From Pandoraea nosoerga (lineage in GTDB: Bacteria; Pseudomonadota; Gammaproteobacteria; Burkholderiales; Burkholderiaceae): DNA of 64,000 bases. The stretch covers positions 149,332 through 213,331 of the forward strand of contig NZ_CABPSC010000010.1 of NCBI RefSeq assembly GCF_902459585.1. The letters run 5' to 3'. Position 1 is the first letter of the stretch, and each line of letters begins with the position of its first letter. Under the pieces are notes generated by a model. That model was not told the origin of the DNA, made no database searches, and worked only from the letters and a program-made list of their open reading frames with translations. Positions 1-7,712 of the stretch are shown in pieces. The position numbers and the translations under genes are program-made.

Positions 1-951
1 TCGCTGTTCAACTGGGTCGGCGCGCTCGTCACCGGCGGCTGTTGTGTGCTGTGTCCGCGCGAGATCATCGCCGATCGCGAGGATTTCGCCGCCTACCTCC
101 ACGCCACGCACGTGAACGTGTGGGCCTCCACGCCGTCGTTCGTGCGGCAGCAGTTGCTCGATCCAGCCTTCGATGGTGCCCATCTGCCGGATCTGCGAAT
201 GTTCGTGTTCGGCGCCGAGTCGCTCACGCCGACGGTCGCCGAGGCGCTGTGGCAGCGCTTCCCCGGCGCGCGCATCGTCAACTCCTACGGACCGACCGAA
301 GCGACGTGCTCGACGACCTGGGTCGAGATCGATTCGGTGTTGCGCGCGGCGGCCCCCTTGCCGTTCCCGATCGGGCGCGCCAAGCCATACGCCGAAGTCT
401 TTATCGACGACGGCGAGATTTGTATCGCCGGCGACCACGTCATGCGCGGTTACCTCAACCGGCCTGACCTGAACGCGACGCGCCTGTTCGAGTACAACGG
501 CAAACGGGCCTATCGCAGTGGCGACCTCGGCGAGATCGATGCACAAGGGCTGGTCACGTTCCGCGGACGTCGCGACGACCAGATCAAGATGCACGGCTAT
601 CGCATCGAGCTGGCGGAAATTGATGCGTCGCTCGCGACGCTGCCCGGCATTCGCGCAGGCGCAGCCGTAGCGCTGCGCCGTCCCGATGGCGCGATCGTGC
701 GCATGATCGGCTTCGTCGAACCGGAGACGAGCGGGCCGCCGGGGCTGCATGCGGTGCCTGAGGGATTGTCCGACTGGAAGGCGCTGCTCGGCAAGCGTCT
801 GCCGTCGTACATGATTCCGTCCGAACTACTTGTGTGTCATGGTTTTCCGACCACCAATAGCGACAAGGCGGACCGGAAGCAGTTGGAGCGAATGTACATG
901 GACGCGAGGGCGCGTCCGGGCACGAAAGGAAAAACGGAGTCGCAAGCATGA
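1..951 (+). CDS. dltA: DltA-like amino-acid (D-alanine) adenylating ligase, 5' end cut off by window
   Basis: The frame is open from base 1, so the N-terminal part lies outside the window. The 316 visible codons cover the C-terminal half of an ANL-superfamily adenylating enzyme. Visible motifs are VWASTPSF, NSYGPTEAT (A5), YRSGDLG (A7), RRDDQIKMHGYRIEL (A8) and a terminal NSDKADRKQL holding the expected catalytic Lys. VWASTPSF and the A5/A8 forms resemble DltA (D-alanine:carrier-protein ligase) more than acyl-CoA synthetases. In the Dlt pathway this enzyme activates D-Ala in the cytoplasm and loads it on DltC, and an MBOAT protein then moves it across the membrane. The stop codon overlaps the start of the AlgF-like gene (ATGA), so the two are probably translationally coupled. 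The amino acid used cannot be read from this fragment. Confidence 0.75.
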   Translation, partial: SLFNWVGALVTGGCCVLCPREIIADREDFAAYLHATHVNVWASTPSFVRQQLLDPAFDGAHLPDLRMFVFGAESLTPTVAEALWQRFPGARIVNSYGPTEATCSTTWVEIDSVLRAAAPLPFPIGRAKPYAEVFIDDGEICIAGDHVMRGYLNRPDLNATRLFEYNGKRAYRSGDLGEIDAQGLVTFRGRRDDQIKMHGYRIELAEIDASLATLPGIRAGAAVALRRPDGAIVRMIGFVEPETSGPPGLHAVPEGLSDWKALLGKRLPSYMIPSELLVCHGFPTTNSDKADRKQLERMYMDARARPGTKGKTESQA

Positions 952-1631
952 GGACGTGGCGAATTCTGACAGTCGCACTGGCGCTAGGCGTGGCCGGGGG
1001 AGGCGGTGCAGGCGTGGCGAACGCGGAAGGCATTTTCTCGCGGCTTTATGCCGCGCGTCCGCCAGTGGGCTCGTCGTTCGTGAGGGTGGTCAATCCCGGT
1101 GGCACGCCAATGCGGGCGCAGGTCGCCGGTGGCCCGGCACAGACGCTCGCAGGCGAGAAGGTGGCAAGCACGTACGCCATCGTGAAGGGAAACGACGCAT
1201 TTCCGATCGTCATCGACGGCAAGCCGGCAGGCACGCTCCAGGTCGCGCCCGATACGTTCAACACGTTGGTGCCGCGACGCGAAGGCGGCAAGGTGACGTT
1301 CACCGTGCTTACCGACGCGGGCGGCACGCAGGACGGCCTCAAGGCAGAACTGCGCTTCTACAACCTGAGCGCGAATTGCGCGGCGGGCCAGTTGCGCGTC
1401 AGCCCGTCCGGCCCGATGCTATTCGACGGCGTGGCGCAGGGAGCGTCGGTGGCGCGCGCGATCAACCCGGTCAAGGCTACGCTGGTGTCGGCGTGTGGGA
1501 GCGCCACGACGAAGACGCTCGCGCTACCCGCGCTCGAACCGGGGGATCACTACAGCCTGTTCCTCGTCGGCACTGACACCGCCCCCGTGTTGCGCGGACA
1601 GTTGAGCGCGACGGACACGTATCAGCGATAA
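948..1631 (+). CDS. AlgF-like periplasmic protein of a surface-polymer acylation system
   Basis: This is a 227-residue exported protein. Residues 1-26 form a signal peptide ending in ANA. The mature start (LYAARPPVGSSFVRVVNP) matches the typical opening of AlgF, the periplasmic helper of alginate O-acetylation, and the rest reads as two beta-rich repeats with a conserved-looking INPVKATLV stretch. AlgF homologues also occur in cellulose acetylation (Wss) operons. Here it overlaps a DltA-like ligase by 4 bp instead of following AlgI/AlgJ, so I infer a role in transferring an activated amino acid to an envelope polymer. The ATG lies in the ATGA overlap and no independent promoter is needed. The substrate polymer is unknown. 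Confidence 0.7.
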   Translation: MRTWRILTVALALGVAGGGGAGVANAEGIFSRLYAARPPVGSSFVRVVNPGGTPMRAQVAGGPAQTLAGEKVASTYAIVKGNDAFPIVIDGKPAGTLQVAPDTFNTLVPRREGGKVTFTVLTDAGGTQDGLKAELRFYNLSANCAAGQLRVSPSGPMLFDGVAQGASVARAINPVKATLVSACGSATTKTLALPALEPGDHYSLFLVGTDTAPVLRGQLSATDTYQR

Positions 1632-1751
1632 CCACGCGGATGCGAGTCGCGGCGGCAAGTGGTGGCAGGCGCGGTCAGAAGCGCGTCGAAGCAGACCGAG
1701 GCGGAATGGCGCCAGTAGAACGTCCGCCGTCGCGCAATCGCCCGGCGCCGG

Positions 1752-2747
1752 TCAGCGCAGGGCGGCCTGCCATTCGCGCAGCAGCGCCTTCGACTCCGGG
1801 GTATCGTCGAGCACCCAAGGGTCGATGGCGAACGCGACGAGCCGCGTCGCACCGTAGTCGCGCGCGATCTCCCACTGACGCTTCACGCGGGCGAAGCTCG
1901 CAGCCCTGGCGTTGAATTCGGTGCCGTCGTCTTTCTTCGACGGCAGTTCCTCGAAAAGCTCGATCACGAGATCGAACGGCGCGGCTCTGGCGCGCAGCAT
2001 GTCGTGCAGGGGCGCGAGCGAGTCGTAGTTCGCCAGACCGGCGACACCCACCCCGTCCTGAATCATCGGATGTAGCGTGACGCGATCGAGCAACGTGCGC
2101 CATAGGTCAGCGAGCGTACCGGTGGTCGGCAACCGGCTGTAGTACGTCGAGATTGTCGGCGTGCGCCCGCTCGTGGCCACGGCCACGGCCGACATGTCGC
2201 CGAGCCATACGGCAAGCTTGTCCTGCCGTGCCGGCAGGGCCCAGTCGTACTGTTCGATCTCGTATGGGAAATACCAGCCACGAAACGCGTGATGCCGGGG
2301 CCACACGGTCTGTTGCATATAGCGCGCGACGCGCTGCCCGGTGCGCTGAAGGTAGGCGTCTAGCGGCGCGTCGTCTGCCATGCCGATAGCCTTCCACCAG
2401 CGCTCGTCATACGGCAGGCCCAGGTGCACGCCCATGCCGAGCGCGGCGCTTTCGTCCAGAAGGGTCTGGACGAGCGAGTCGGGTGCGATCCACGTGTTCG
2501 CCGGCTCGCCGTCGATGCCCACCCATTGCACGAAGATTTCCTTGCAGCCGAGCGCGTGCGTGGCGGCGAGGCGCTGGCGCCACTGATCGGGCGTCCAGTC
2601 GAGATGACTGCGCCAGAGTTGCACGAACGTTCCGCCGACCTCGGGCGGCGGCGTGCAGGCGGCAAGGGGAAGGCAGGCAGCGAGTGCGGCCGCCTGCATC
2701 AGGCGGCGGCGCATCGGGGAATGGGGGGCGGCAAAAGACGAGGGCAT
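1752..2747 (-). CDS. DUF4434-type lipoprotein, putative TIM-barrel glycoside-hydrolase-like protein
   Basis: This is a 331-residue protein starting MPSSFAAP. A second possible start at 2714 gives MRRRLMQAAALAACLPLAAC, a compact lipoprotein signal with lipobox LAAC, so the mature protein is probably anchored through Cys. The body (FVQLWRSHLDWTPDQWRQRL, EIFVQWVG, GWYFPYEIEQYDW, ISTYYSR) has the aromatic, TIM-barrel-like pattern of DUF4434 proteins often found near polysaccharide genes. It converges on the AlgF-like gene and diverges from the Cys-rich small protein at 2859. The frame stays open upstream of 2747, but that extension enters the neighbour's promoter and looks non-coding. Enzymatic activity is an inference. 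Confidence 0.7.
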   Translation of the reverse strand: MPSSFAAPHSPMRRRLMQAAALAACLPLAACTPPPEVGGTFVQLWRSHLDWTPDQWRQRLAATHALGCKEIFVQWVGIDGEPANTWIAPDSLVQTLLDESAALGMGVHLGLPYDERWWKAIGMADDAPLDAYLQRTGQRVARYMQQTVWPRHHAFRGWYFPYEIEQYDWALPARQDKLAVWLGDMSAVAVATSGRTPTISTYYSRLPTTGTLADLWRTLLDRVTLHPMIQDGVGVAGLANYDSLAPLHDMLRARAAPFDLVIELFEELPSKKDDGTEFNARAASFARVKRQWEIARDYGATRLVAFAIDPWVLDDTPESKALLREWQAALR

Positions 2748-2782
2748 CGTGGGTCGGCTCAGCGCCAGAGTTCGGGTGAAAG

Positions 2783-2811
2783 GTTCAGGAAGCGGTACAG
2801 CCCGGTAGAAT
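2783..2811 (+). promoter_or_regulatory. Candidate sigma70 promoter for the Cys-rich small protein
   Basis: TAGAAT at 2806-2811 is a good -10 hexamer. A weak -35 (GTTCAG, 2783-2788) lies 17 bp upstream. Transcription would start near 2818, about 40 bp before the ATG at 2859. The call is by eye. Confidence 0.35.
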
Positions 2812-2858
2812 ATCGCCTTTGCACACGCAACGGCCGAGCGCGCCGCAGCGAAATTCTC

Positions 2859-3080
2859 ATGAGCAAACCCGCCCTCACTCTCAAGTTCAAGTGCACCAAG
2901 TGCGCCAAGCCGGTCACCCTGTATCTGCAAAAAACGTCGGCGTGCTCGCACATCACCCCGTATCAGGGCTGGTGCAAGTGCGGTCAGTTGATGCGCTACG
3001 CCACCGGCGACAAGGACGCCGTCGCGTCGTTCGTCGACTCGATGGATCCGCTATGGTCGCATCGCCACCATCATCATTGA
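2859..3080 (+). CDS. Small Cys-rich protein, putative zinc-binding, with a His-rich tail
   Basis: This is a 73-residue protein starting MSKPALTLKFKC. It has a CTKC pair near residues 11-14, a CSH at about 30 and a WCKCG near 39-42, so five cysteines are arranged like a small zinc ribbon (CxxC...CxC). The last residues are SHRHHHH, a natural metal-binding tail. There is no signal peptide or membrane segment, so it is probably cytoplasmic. The frame extends upstream, but this ATG sits about 40 bp below a plausible promoter and begins the compositionally normal part. I recognise no named family; a role in metal or RNA binding would be speculation. Confidence 0.65.
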   Translation: MSKPALTLKFKCTKCAKPVTLYLQKTSACSHITPYQGWCKCGQLMRYATGDKDAVASFVDSMDPLWSHRHHHH

Positions 3081-3217
3081 GTCAAGCGCGTGTGCGCATG
3101 GTGCCCGGGGCGCGTCCCCGACGCGTCCCCCTTGCCGGGAACGACTACGTCAGGCAGTTCTGTCGCCTGCGTGGGCTTATGAAGCACGCGTAGCGGCGGT
3201 TCCGTCCGCGCAATGAG

Positions 3218-3252
3218 AACGCCCGCCGGCATGGCACCGGCGGGCGTTGTGT
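3218..3252. terminator. Rho-independent terminator between convergent genes
   Basis: A perfect 12-bp stem (3218-3229 with 3237-3248) and a 7-nt loop are followed on the plus strand by TGTGTTTT. It lies between the Cys-rich gene (plus) and the glycine-zipper lipoprotein (minus), 46 bp past the latter's stop. The T tract fits the plus direction best, but the stem could serve both. Confidence 0.7.
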
Positions 3253-3293
3253 TTTGCGCGGTGACGCAGCGATGCGCCGCCGCCGTGAAGCGA

Positions 3294-3818
3294 TTACTGC
3301 GGATACACCGTATCGTTGGCGACGGCGGCGCGCTGGCCTTGCTGTACGCGCAGCGGCGGCGCCTGCGTGACGGTCGCGACACGGCCGTCGTCCAGGCGCA
3401 CGGTGATGCGATACAGCACGTTCGGCTGTCCCATGCTGTTCTCGATGCGGTTGCCGGCGATGCCGCCAATGACCGCACCGGCGATGGTCGTGGCGGTGCG
3501 TCCGCGTCCGCCGCCCATCGTGTTGCCGAGCAGGCCGCCCGCCGCGCCGCCGAGGACCGTACCGAGAATGTTCGGGCTGTTATTGGCGCCGTTCAGTTGC
3601 TCGATCGATTCCACGCGGCCGTACAGCGCACCCTGCATCTGCGGTTGCGGCTGCTGATAACCCTGCTGATAGCCTTGCTGGTAACCCGGCTGATACCCCT
3701 GTTGGTAACCCTGCTGGTAGCCCTGCTGATAACCGTACTGCGGCCCCGGCGCGACGCAACCGGCCAGCATGACGGCGGCCAATGCCGCGCTGATTCCCGT
3801 AAGTGCTTTGATGTTCAT
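3294..3818 (-). CDS. Glycine-zipper outer-membrane lipoprotein with a YQQG repeat
   Basis: This is a 174-residue protein. Residues 1-21 form a lipoprotein signal ending LAGC. Residues about 27-58 are a low-complexity run of GYQQ/GYQP units encoded by a 12-bp tandem repeat. A glycine-zipper 2TM segment follows (GTVLGGAAGGLLG, GAVIGGIAGNRIE), as in SlyB/17-kDa antigen family proteins, and then a short basic C-terminal domain (LYRITVRLDDGRVATV). The family sits in the outer membrane and is linked to envelope integrity. ATG 3818 follows a GAGGACAACGG ribosome site; the longer open frame upstream is not needed. It is followed by a terminator. Confidence 0.85.
   Translation of the reverse strand: MNIKALTGISAALAAVMLAGCVAPGPQYGYQQGYQQGYQQGYQPGYQQGYQQGYQQPQPQMQGALYGRVESIEQLNGANNSPNILGTVLGGAAGGLLGNTMGGGRGRTATTIAGAVIGGIAGNRIENSMGQPNVLYRITVRLDDGRVATVTQAPPLRVQQGQRAAVANDTVYPQ
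3649..3732 (-). repeat. 12-bp in-frame tandem repeat encoding YQQG units
   Basis: There are seven imperfect 12-bp units (for example ccctgctgataa) in the lipoprotein gene. Each encodes four residues, Tyr-Gln-Gln/Pro-Gly. The period is a multiple of three, so copy-number change would lengthen or shorten the linker without a frameshift. Confidence 0.85.
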
Positions 3819-4308
3819 TTTCCGTTGTCCTCGTGAGCGTGAGGTGAATGCGTCGCCATCGCGGTGAAGGATGGCGTGGCGCACCTGTGGCACATCTGTT
3901 GCGACCACGACGCGGAATGTAGGGTTCCGCCGCGCTTTGTGCTGTAAAAAACGGTAAGCATTTGTAATGGGACGGCCCCAGGCGTTCGCGCGGTGTTTCG
4001 ATGATATTCCCACCTGGCGAGACGTGGGGGCATTCCCCGCCAATGTTTAACGCAAAGGGGGAATGCACTATACATACGGGGTGATGAAGAGAATTGTTGC
4101 TGTCTTGTCGCGAAAATCATCGGGGCAACGCTGGAATCATCTAAGCATATAACTACAAAGCACTTGGTGGCGTGAGTACCAAGCGGTAACATCGCCACCT
4201 TTGGCGATGGCCGCGATCCGCCGCCCGTCGCCCGTTCCATTGCTGGGTCTATTTCACTGGCTCCATTTCATTTCCCATCCCCCATTTCCGTTTCTCCGGT
4301 TGCGCATC
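3819..4308. other. 490-bp intergenic region between divergent genes, AT-richer than surroundings
   Basis: I see no gene here. The central part (about 3940-4180) has clearly lower GC than the flanks and should hold the promoters of the minus-strand lipoprotein and the plus-strand MFS gene. A perfect 8-bp hairpin (4190-4197 with 4202-4209, loop CCTT) lies about 100 bp before the MFS start. A candidate promoter is listed separately. Confidence 0.6.
4046..4074 (+). promoter_or_regulatory. Candidate promoter for the MFS transporter
   Basis: TTTAAC (4046-4051) and TATACA (4069-4074) are separated by 17 bp in the AT-rich part of the spacer. The -10 matches four of six consensus bases and the -35 is weak. 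A transcript from here would have a leader of about 230 nt containing the 4190-4209 hairpin. Confidence 0.3.
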
Positions 4309-5781
4309 ATGTCTGTCGACGTTTCCCTGTCTCCCGCCGCGGCGCACGCGAGTGCCGGGCACTCCGCCACACGCGCCGCTGCGCCGGCCGTCATCCGTTG
4401 CGCTGGCGATGTCGCGCAGCTCGTCAACGAGGGCGGCGCCCGCGTCTCGAATGCGCGCTGGATTGTGGCGATCGCGCTCGGCGGCGTGTTCCTCGATGCC
4501 TATGACCTCGGCGCGCTGGCCTTCGGCCTGAAGGACGTGGCGCGCGAGTTCAACCTCACGCCGGCCGGCACGGGCATGGTCGCCTCGGCGATCACGTTCG
4601 GCGCGATCGTGGGCGCCTTCCTCGGCGGCTATTTCACCGACCGGATCGGCCGCTATCGTGTGTTCATGGCCGACATGCTGTGTTTCGTGATCGCTGCCAT
4701 CGCGTGTGCGCTCGCGCCCAACGAGTACGTGCTCGCCGGCGCGCGTTTCGTGATGGGGCTGGGCGTGGGCATCGACCTGCCCGTGGCCATGGCGTTCCTC
4801 GCCGAGTTCTCGAAGCTCAAGGGGCGGGGGAACAAGGCTGCGAGGGTCGCGATGTGGTGCCCCACGTGGTACGCGGCGATCTGTGCGTCGTACCTGCTGG
4901 TGCTGTTGTGCTATTCGGTGCTCCCGGCGTCGCATAGTGCGCTGCTGTGGCGCATCATCCTGGGCTTCGGCGCCATTCCCGCGCTGGCGATCATCGCCGT
5001 GCGCAGCCGCTACATGAGCGAGTCGCCGGTGTGGGCCGCCAATCAGGGCGATCTCGACGGCGCTGCGAAGATTCTGAAGCGCTCGTATGGCATCGACGCC
5101 GTCGTGGCGCCGGATGCCGAGCGCGCCGCACCGAAGCGCCCCGCGTCATGGAGCAACTACGGCAAGCTGCTCCAGGGCGTGTACCTGCGCCGCACGACAC
5201 TCGCGACCATCATCGCCGTGGCATCGTCGTTCGCCTACAACGCAGTGGCGTTCGGGCTGCCCGTCATCATCGCGAGCTTTCTCGCACAGTCGATGCTGAC
5301 CACGATCCTGATGTCGCTCGCGCTCAATCTGCTGTTCGCATTCACCGGCGGCCTGCTGGGCGTGCGCCTGGTGCCCAAGGTCGGCGCCTGGAAACTCACG
5401 GTGCTCGGCTACGCGTTTCAACTGACGGCGCTCGTCGGTCTGGCGCTCGTGGGCAAGCCCGCGGGGGGCGTTCAGGTGGCCTGGGCACTGGGTTTCCTTG
5501 CGCTGTTCCTGCTGGGGCAGGGCTTCGGTCCCGGCGCGCATTCGATGACGTTCGCGTCGCTGAGCTATCCGACCTCGTTGCGCGGCGTGGGCGTCGGCTT
5601 CAACCAGACGCTCATGCGCGCCAGCTCGACGGTTTCCCTGTTCCTGTTTCCGGTGCTGGCCGCCGCGCTTTCGACGAAGGTGTTCTGGGTGATCGCCGTC
5701 GCACCGGCCATCGGTCTGCTGGCGCTGCTCGCGATTCGCTGGGAGCCGTCGAACTACGACGTCGACGCCGAGGACTTCTGA
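4309..5781 (+). CDS. MFS transporter, sugar/aromatic-acid:H+ symporter type
   Basis: This is a 490-residue inner-membrane protein with about 12 hydrophobic segments. The first helix carries the DAYDLGALAFGL motif typical of symporters that take up organic or aromatic acids and sugars. The loop 2-3 signature is GGYFTDRIGRYRVF, and GIDLPVAMAFLAEF precedes helix 5. A long cytoplasmic loop of about 60 residues follows helix 6. The start at MSVDVSLSP leaves a soluble N-terminal stretch of about 50 residues. A 36-residue upstream extension is open but unlikely. The gene stands alone, so the substrate cannot be deduced from neighbours. Confidence 0.85.
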   Translation: MSVDVSLSPAAAHASAGHSATRAAAPAVIRCAGDVAQLVNEGGARVSNARWIVAIALGGVFLDAYDLGALAFGLKDVAREFNLTPAGTGMVASAITFGAIVGAFLGGYFTDRIGRYRVFMADMLCFVIAAIACALAPNEYVLAGARFVMGLGVGIDLPVAMAFLAEFSKLKGRGNKAARVAMWCPTWYAAICASYLLVLLCYSVLPASHSALLWRIILGFGAIPALAIIAVRSRYMSESPVWAANQGDLDGAAKILKRSYGIDAVVAPDAERAAPKRPASWSNYGKLLQGVYLRRTTLATIIAVASSFAYNAVAFGLPVIIASFLAQSMLTTILMSLALNLLFAFTGGLLGVRLVPKVGAWKLTVLGYAFQLTALVGLALVGKPAGGVQVAWALGFLALFLLGQGFGPGAHSMTFASLSYPTSLRGVGVGFNQTLMRASSTVSLFLFPVLAAALSTKVFWVIAVAPAIGLLALLAIRWEPSNYDVDAEDF

Positions 5782-5854
5782 CGTTCTGCGGGGCCACGGG
5801 CACGTTGTGGGCCGGGCCGTGGCCCGTCCGTCGACGATTTGCTCGCTCGCTCCG

Positions 5855-5884
5855 GAAAAAACGGCGCTTCGTGTGAAGCGCCGT
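5855..5884 (-). terminator. Rho-independent terminator of the CBS-domain gene
   Basis: A perfect 10-bp stem (5861-5870 with 5875-5884) and a 4-nt loop end in six Ts when read on the minus strand. It lies 84 bp downstream of the CBS gene's stop. It may also stop plus-strand readthrough from the MFS gene. Confidence 0.8.
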
Positions 5885-5937
5885 GCCCCCTGATTGCGCC
5901 GCCGACGGGTTCGCGAGCGGTCGGCCCGGACCGGCCC

Positions 5938-5964
5938 GGCTTTCCGGGCTTTCCGGTCTTTCCG
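5938..5964. repeat. 9-bp tandem repeat, 3 units
   Basis: The units are ggctttccg, ggctttccg and gtctttccg, just past the CBS gene's stop. This is one of a family of short tandem tracts in this window. Confidence 0.75.
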
Positions 5965-5967
5965 GCG

Positions 5968-6444
5968 TCAGCTCGGCCGCGAAGGCGAGCGGCCCGCCAT
6001 GGCGGCGGCGCCTCCCATGATGTAGTTCTCGAGCTGGTCGATGGTGAACTGTTGCTCGGAGATGATCGCCTTGACGAGGTCGCCGATCGAGAGCAGGCCC
6101 ACGAGTTCGCCGTCCTTCATGACGGGCAGGTGGCGGATGCGATGCTCCGTCATCAGCGACATGCATTCCTCGTTCGTCTGATCGGGGCTCACGTAGCGCA
6201 CTGCCGAGGTCATGACGTCGCGCACCGGGGTGTTGACCGATGTGCGTCCCATGAGCGCCACTTTGCGCGCATAGTCGCGCTCGGTGAAGATGCCCACGAT
6301 CGTGCGGTCGTCTTCGCTCACGAGCACCGCACCGATGCGCGCTTCAGCCATCAGCGTCAGGGCGTCGAGCACCGAATCGGACGGGCGCACCTTGTACACC
6401 GTGTTCACCGATTTGGACTTCAGGATCTGAGCGACTGTTTTCAT
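5968..6444 (-). CDS. CBS-domain pair protein
   Basis: This is a 158-residue soluble protein made of two CBS domains (residues about 8-65 and 75-130), with the usual IGAVLVSEDD, GIFTERDYARKV, IRHLPVMKDGELVGLLSIGDLVK pattern. Tandem CBS modules form a Bateman domain that binds adenine nucleotides or related ligands and senses energy state. ATG 6444 is chosen because AGGAGGA lies 7 nt upstream; a TTG two codons earlier is the other option. The short C-terminal tail (MGGAAAMAGRSPSRPS) is disordered. There is no partner gene in an operon, and the ligand is unknown. Confidence 0.88.
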   Translation of the reverse strand: MKTVAQILKSKSVNTVYKVRPSDSVLDALTLMAEARIGAVLVSEDDRTIVGIFTERDYARKVALMGRTSVNTPVRDVMTSAVRYVSPDQTNEECMSLMTEHRIRHLPVMKDGELVGLLSIGDLVKAIISEQQFTIDQLENYIMGGAAAMAGRSPSRPS

Positions 6445-7031
6445 GATCAATCCTCCTGCGGGCTACGGGTACTTACAGCATAGTTGAGGGCGCGCCGCGC
6501 GTCATGCTCGCGTTCTCACCGAGTCGACCGGACGCCCCGGGGCGCGAAATGGTCCCTCGGTGCTCGCCATGATGCAATGCGCCACAAATTGCCTCGGAAA
6601 GCCCCCGGCATGGCCTGCCGGCAGCACATTTTTCCCACGGGCGACGCAGAAAGGCGTATGCTTGCGGAATCGGCGAAAATTCGCCGATCATCGCCTGACG
6701 ATCGCGAAATGCTTTATCGGCGCCGCTGACAGCCATGTCCCGCGGGCCGGACCACTCGCTGTGCCGATGACGCGGACCGCACGGTCTTCGCCCTCCCGAC
6801 ACGCACTGCTCGTCATTGCGGCACTGCCGCAATGTGCCTTGCTCCTTCGAACCATCGCCGCGTTTCGGTGCGCCGCCATGTCCGACATGGCCGGTCCGCC
6901 GGGTAGGCTCCTTTTGGCGTTCGATGTGCACCCCGCCAAGCACCGGGGTGCGGCGAAGGTATTGGCGAACGAACCTTCTGTAACACCGGTGCCGCGCCCC
7001 TCGCGAGCGGCGCCCAAAAGAGGACACGATA
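6445..7031. other. 587-bp intergenic region upstream of infA
   Basis: I see no convincing gene; the longer open frames overlap infA in another frame and lack family features. The region holds two notable palindromes: TCGGCGAA-AA-TTCGCCGA (6670-6687) and a perfect 21-bp one at 6814-6834. If infA is transcribed from near the CBS gene, it has an unusually long 5' leader, as is common for cold-responsive or autoregulated translation genes. Confidence 0.5.
6814..6834. promoter_or_regulatory. Perfect 21-bp palindrome, possible operator or hairpin upstream of infA
   Basis: CATTGCGGCA-C-TGCCGCAATG has 10-bp arms around a single central base. It lies about 200 bp before the infA start. The one-base centre suits a protein-binding site better than an RNA stem. 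I recognise no named operator. Confidence 0.4.
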
Positions 7032-7253
7032 TTGGCCAAGGAAGAACTGATCGAATTCAGCGGACACGTTTCGGATGTGTTGCCGGACAATCGCTTTCGC
7101 GTCACGCTCGAGAACGGCGTGGAAGTGGTGGCATATGCGAGCGGCCGCATGCAGAAGAACCGCATCCGCATTCTCGCGGGTGACCGCGTGACGCTGGAGA
7201 TGTCGCCCTACGACCTGAGCAAGGGCCGCATCAACTACCGTCACAAGAACTAG
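7032..7253 (+). CDS. infA: Translation initiation factor IF-1 (stand-alone copy)
   Basis: This is a 73-residue OB-fold protein, [21 protein letters not shown]..., with the IF-1 signature [30 protein letters not shown]-1 occupies the ribosomal A site on the 30S subunit during initiation. The start codon is TTG, supported by GAGG 8 nt upstream and by the conserved N-terminus. The usual infA lies in the ribosomal-protein operon, which is not here, so this is probably the second copy known in Burkholderiales (inference). The stop codon overlaps the stop of the convergent GNAT gene. Confidence 0.93.
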   Translation: MAKEELIEFSGHVSDVLPDNRFRVTLENGVEVVAYASGRMQKNRIRILAGDRVTLEMSPYDLSKGRINYRHKN

Positions 7254-7711
7254 GTCAGCGACGTCGTCTGACTCTGACGCGCCAGCCGCTGCCCGTCGCG
7301 GGCGTAGCCATGGCGCGCATAGAAGCGATGCGCGGCGACCCGATGGTCGCTGCTCGTCACTTCGAATTTCTCGCACCCCCGCTCGCGGAACCACGCGTGC
7401 GCGGCCGCCATCAGCGCGTGCCCCACGCCCGAGCCCCGCACATTTTCTTCCACCACCAGCGCCGTAATGCGCCCTAGCCGCCCCGCCAGATGGAACATGG
7501 TGAGCGCGTGCAACCCGATGCATCCCACAATCTGCCCGTCGGCGTCGAGCGCGACGAACGCGGCGTCGTCGCCCTGCGCCGCCGACAGCGCGATATTGCG
7601 CCGGACGATCTCCAACGGCGTGTCGTAGCCGAGCTGCGAGAGCAGCGTCACGATGCGCGGCGCGTCATCGTCGATGGCAAGGCGTGTGCGAAGCGTGGCG
7701 GGGCGCGTCAT
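7250..7711 (-). CDS. GNAT-family N-acetyltransferase
   Basis: This is a 153-residue single-domain protein. The acetyl-CoA binding motif A is visible as [17 protein letters not shown] (the V/RxxGxG/A type). It is followed by the C-terminal [25 protein letters not shown] motif B typical of GNAT enzymes. The substrate is unknown. The stop overlaps the infA stop by 4 bp in a convergent arrangement. The start is one base after the stop of the upstream acylphosphatase gene (TGACATG), so the two minus-strand genes are almost certainly co-transcribed and translationally coupled. Confidence 0.85.
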   Translation of the reverse strand: MTRPATLRTRLAIDDDAPRIVTLLSQLGYDTPLEIVRRNIALSAAQGDDAAFVALDADGQIVGCIGLHALTMFHLAGRLGRITALVVEENVRGSGVGHALMAAAHAWFRERGCEKFEVTSSDHRVAAHRFYARHGYARDGQRLARQSQTTSLT

Positions 7712-7712
7712 G

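Noticed and set aside
6560-7183. 207-codon plus-strand frame upstream of infA
   Set aside because: It runs into infA in another frame and has no domains, normal codon use or ribosome site.
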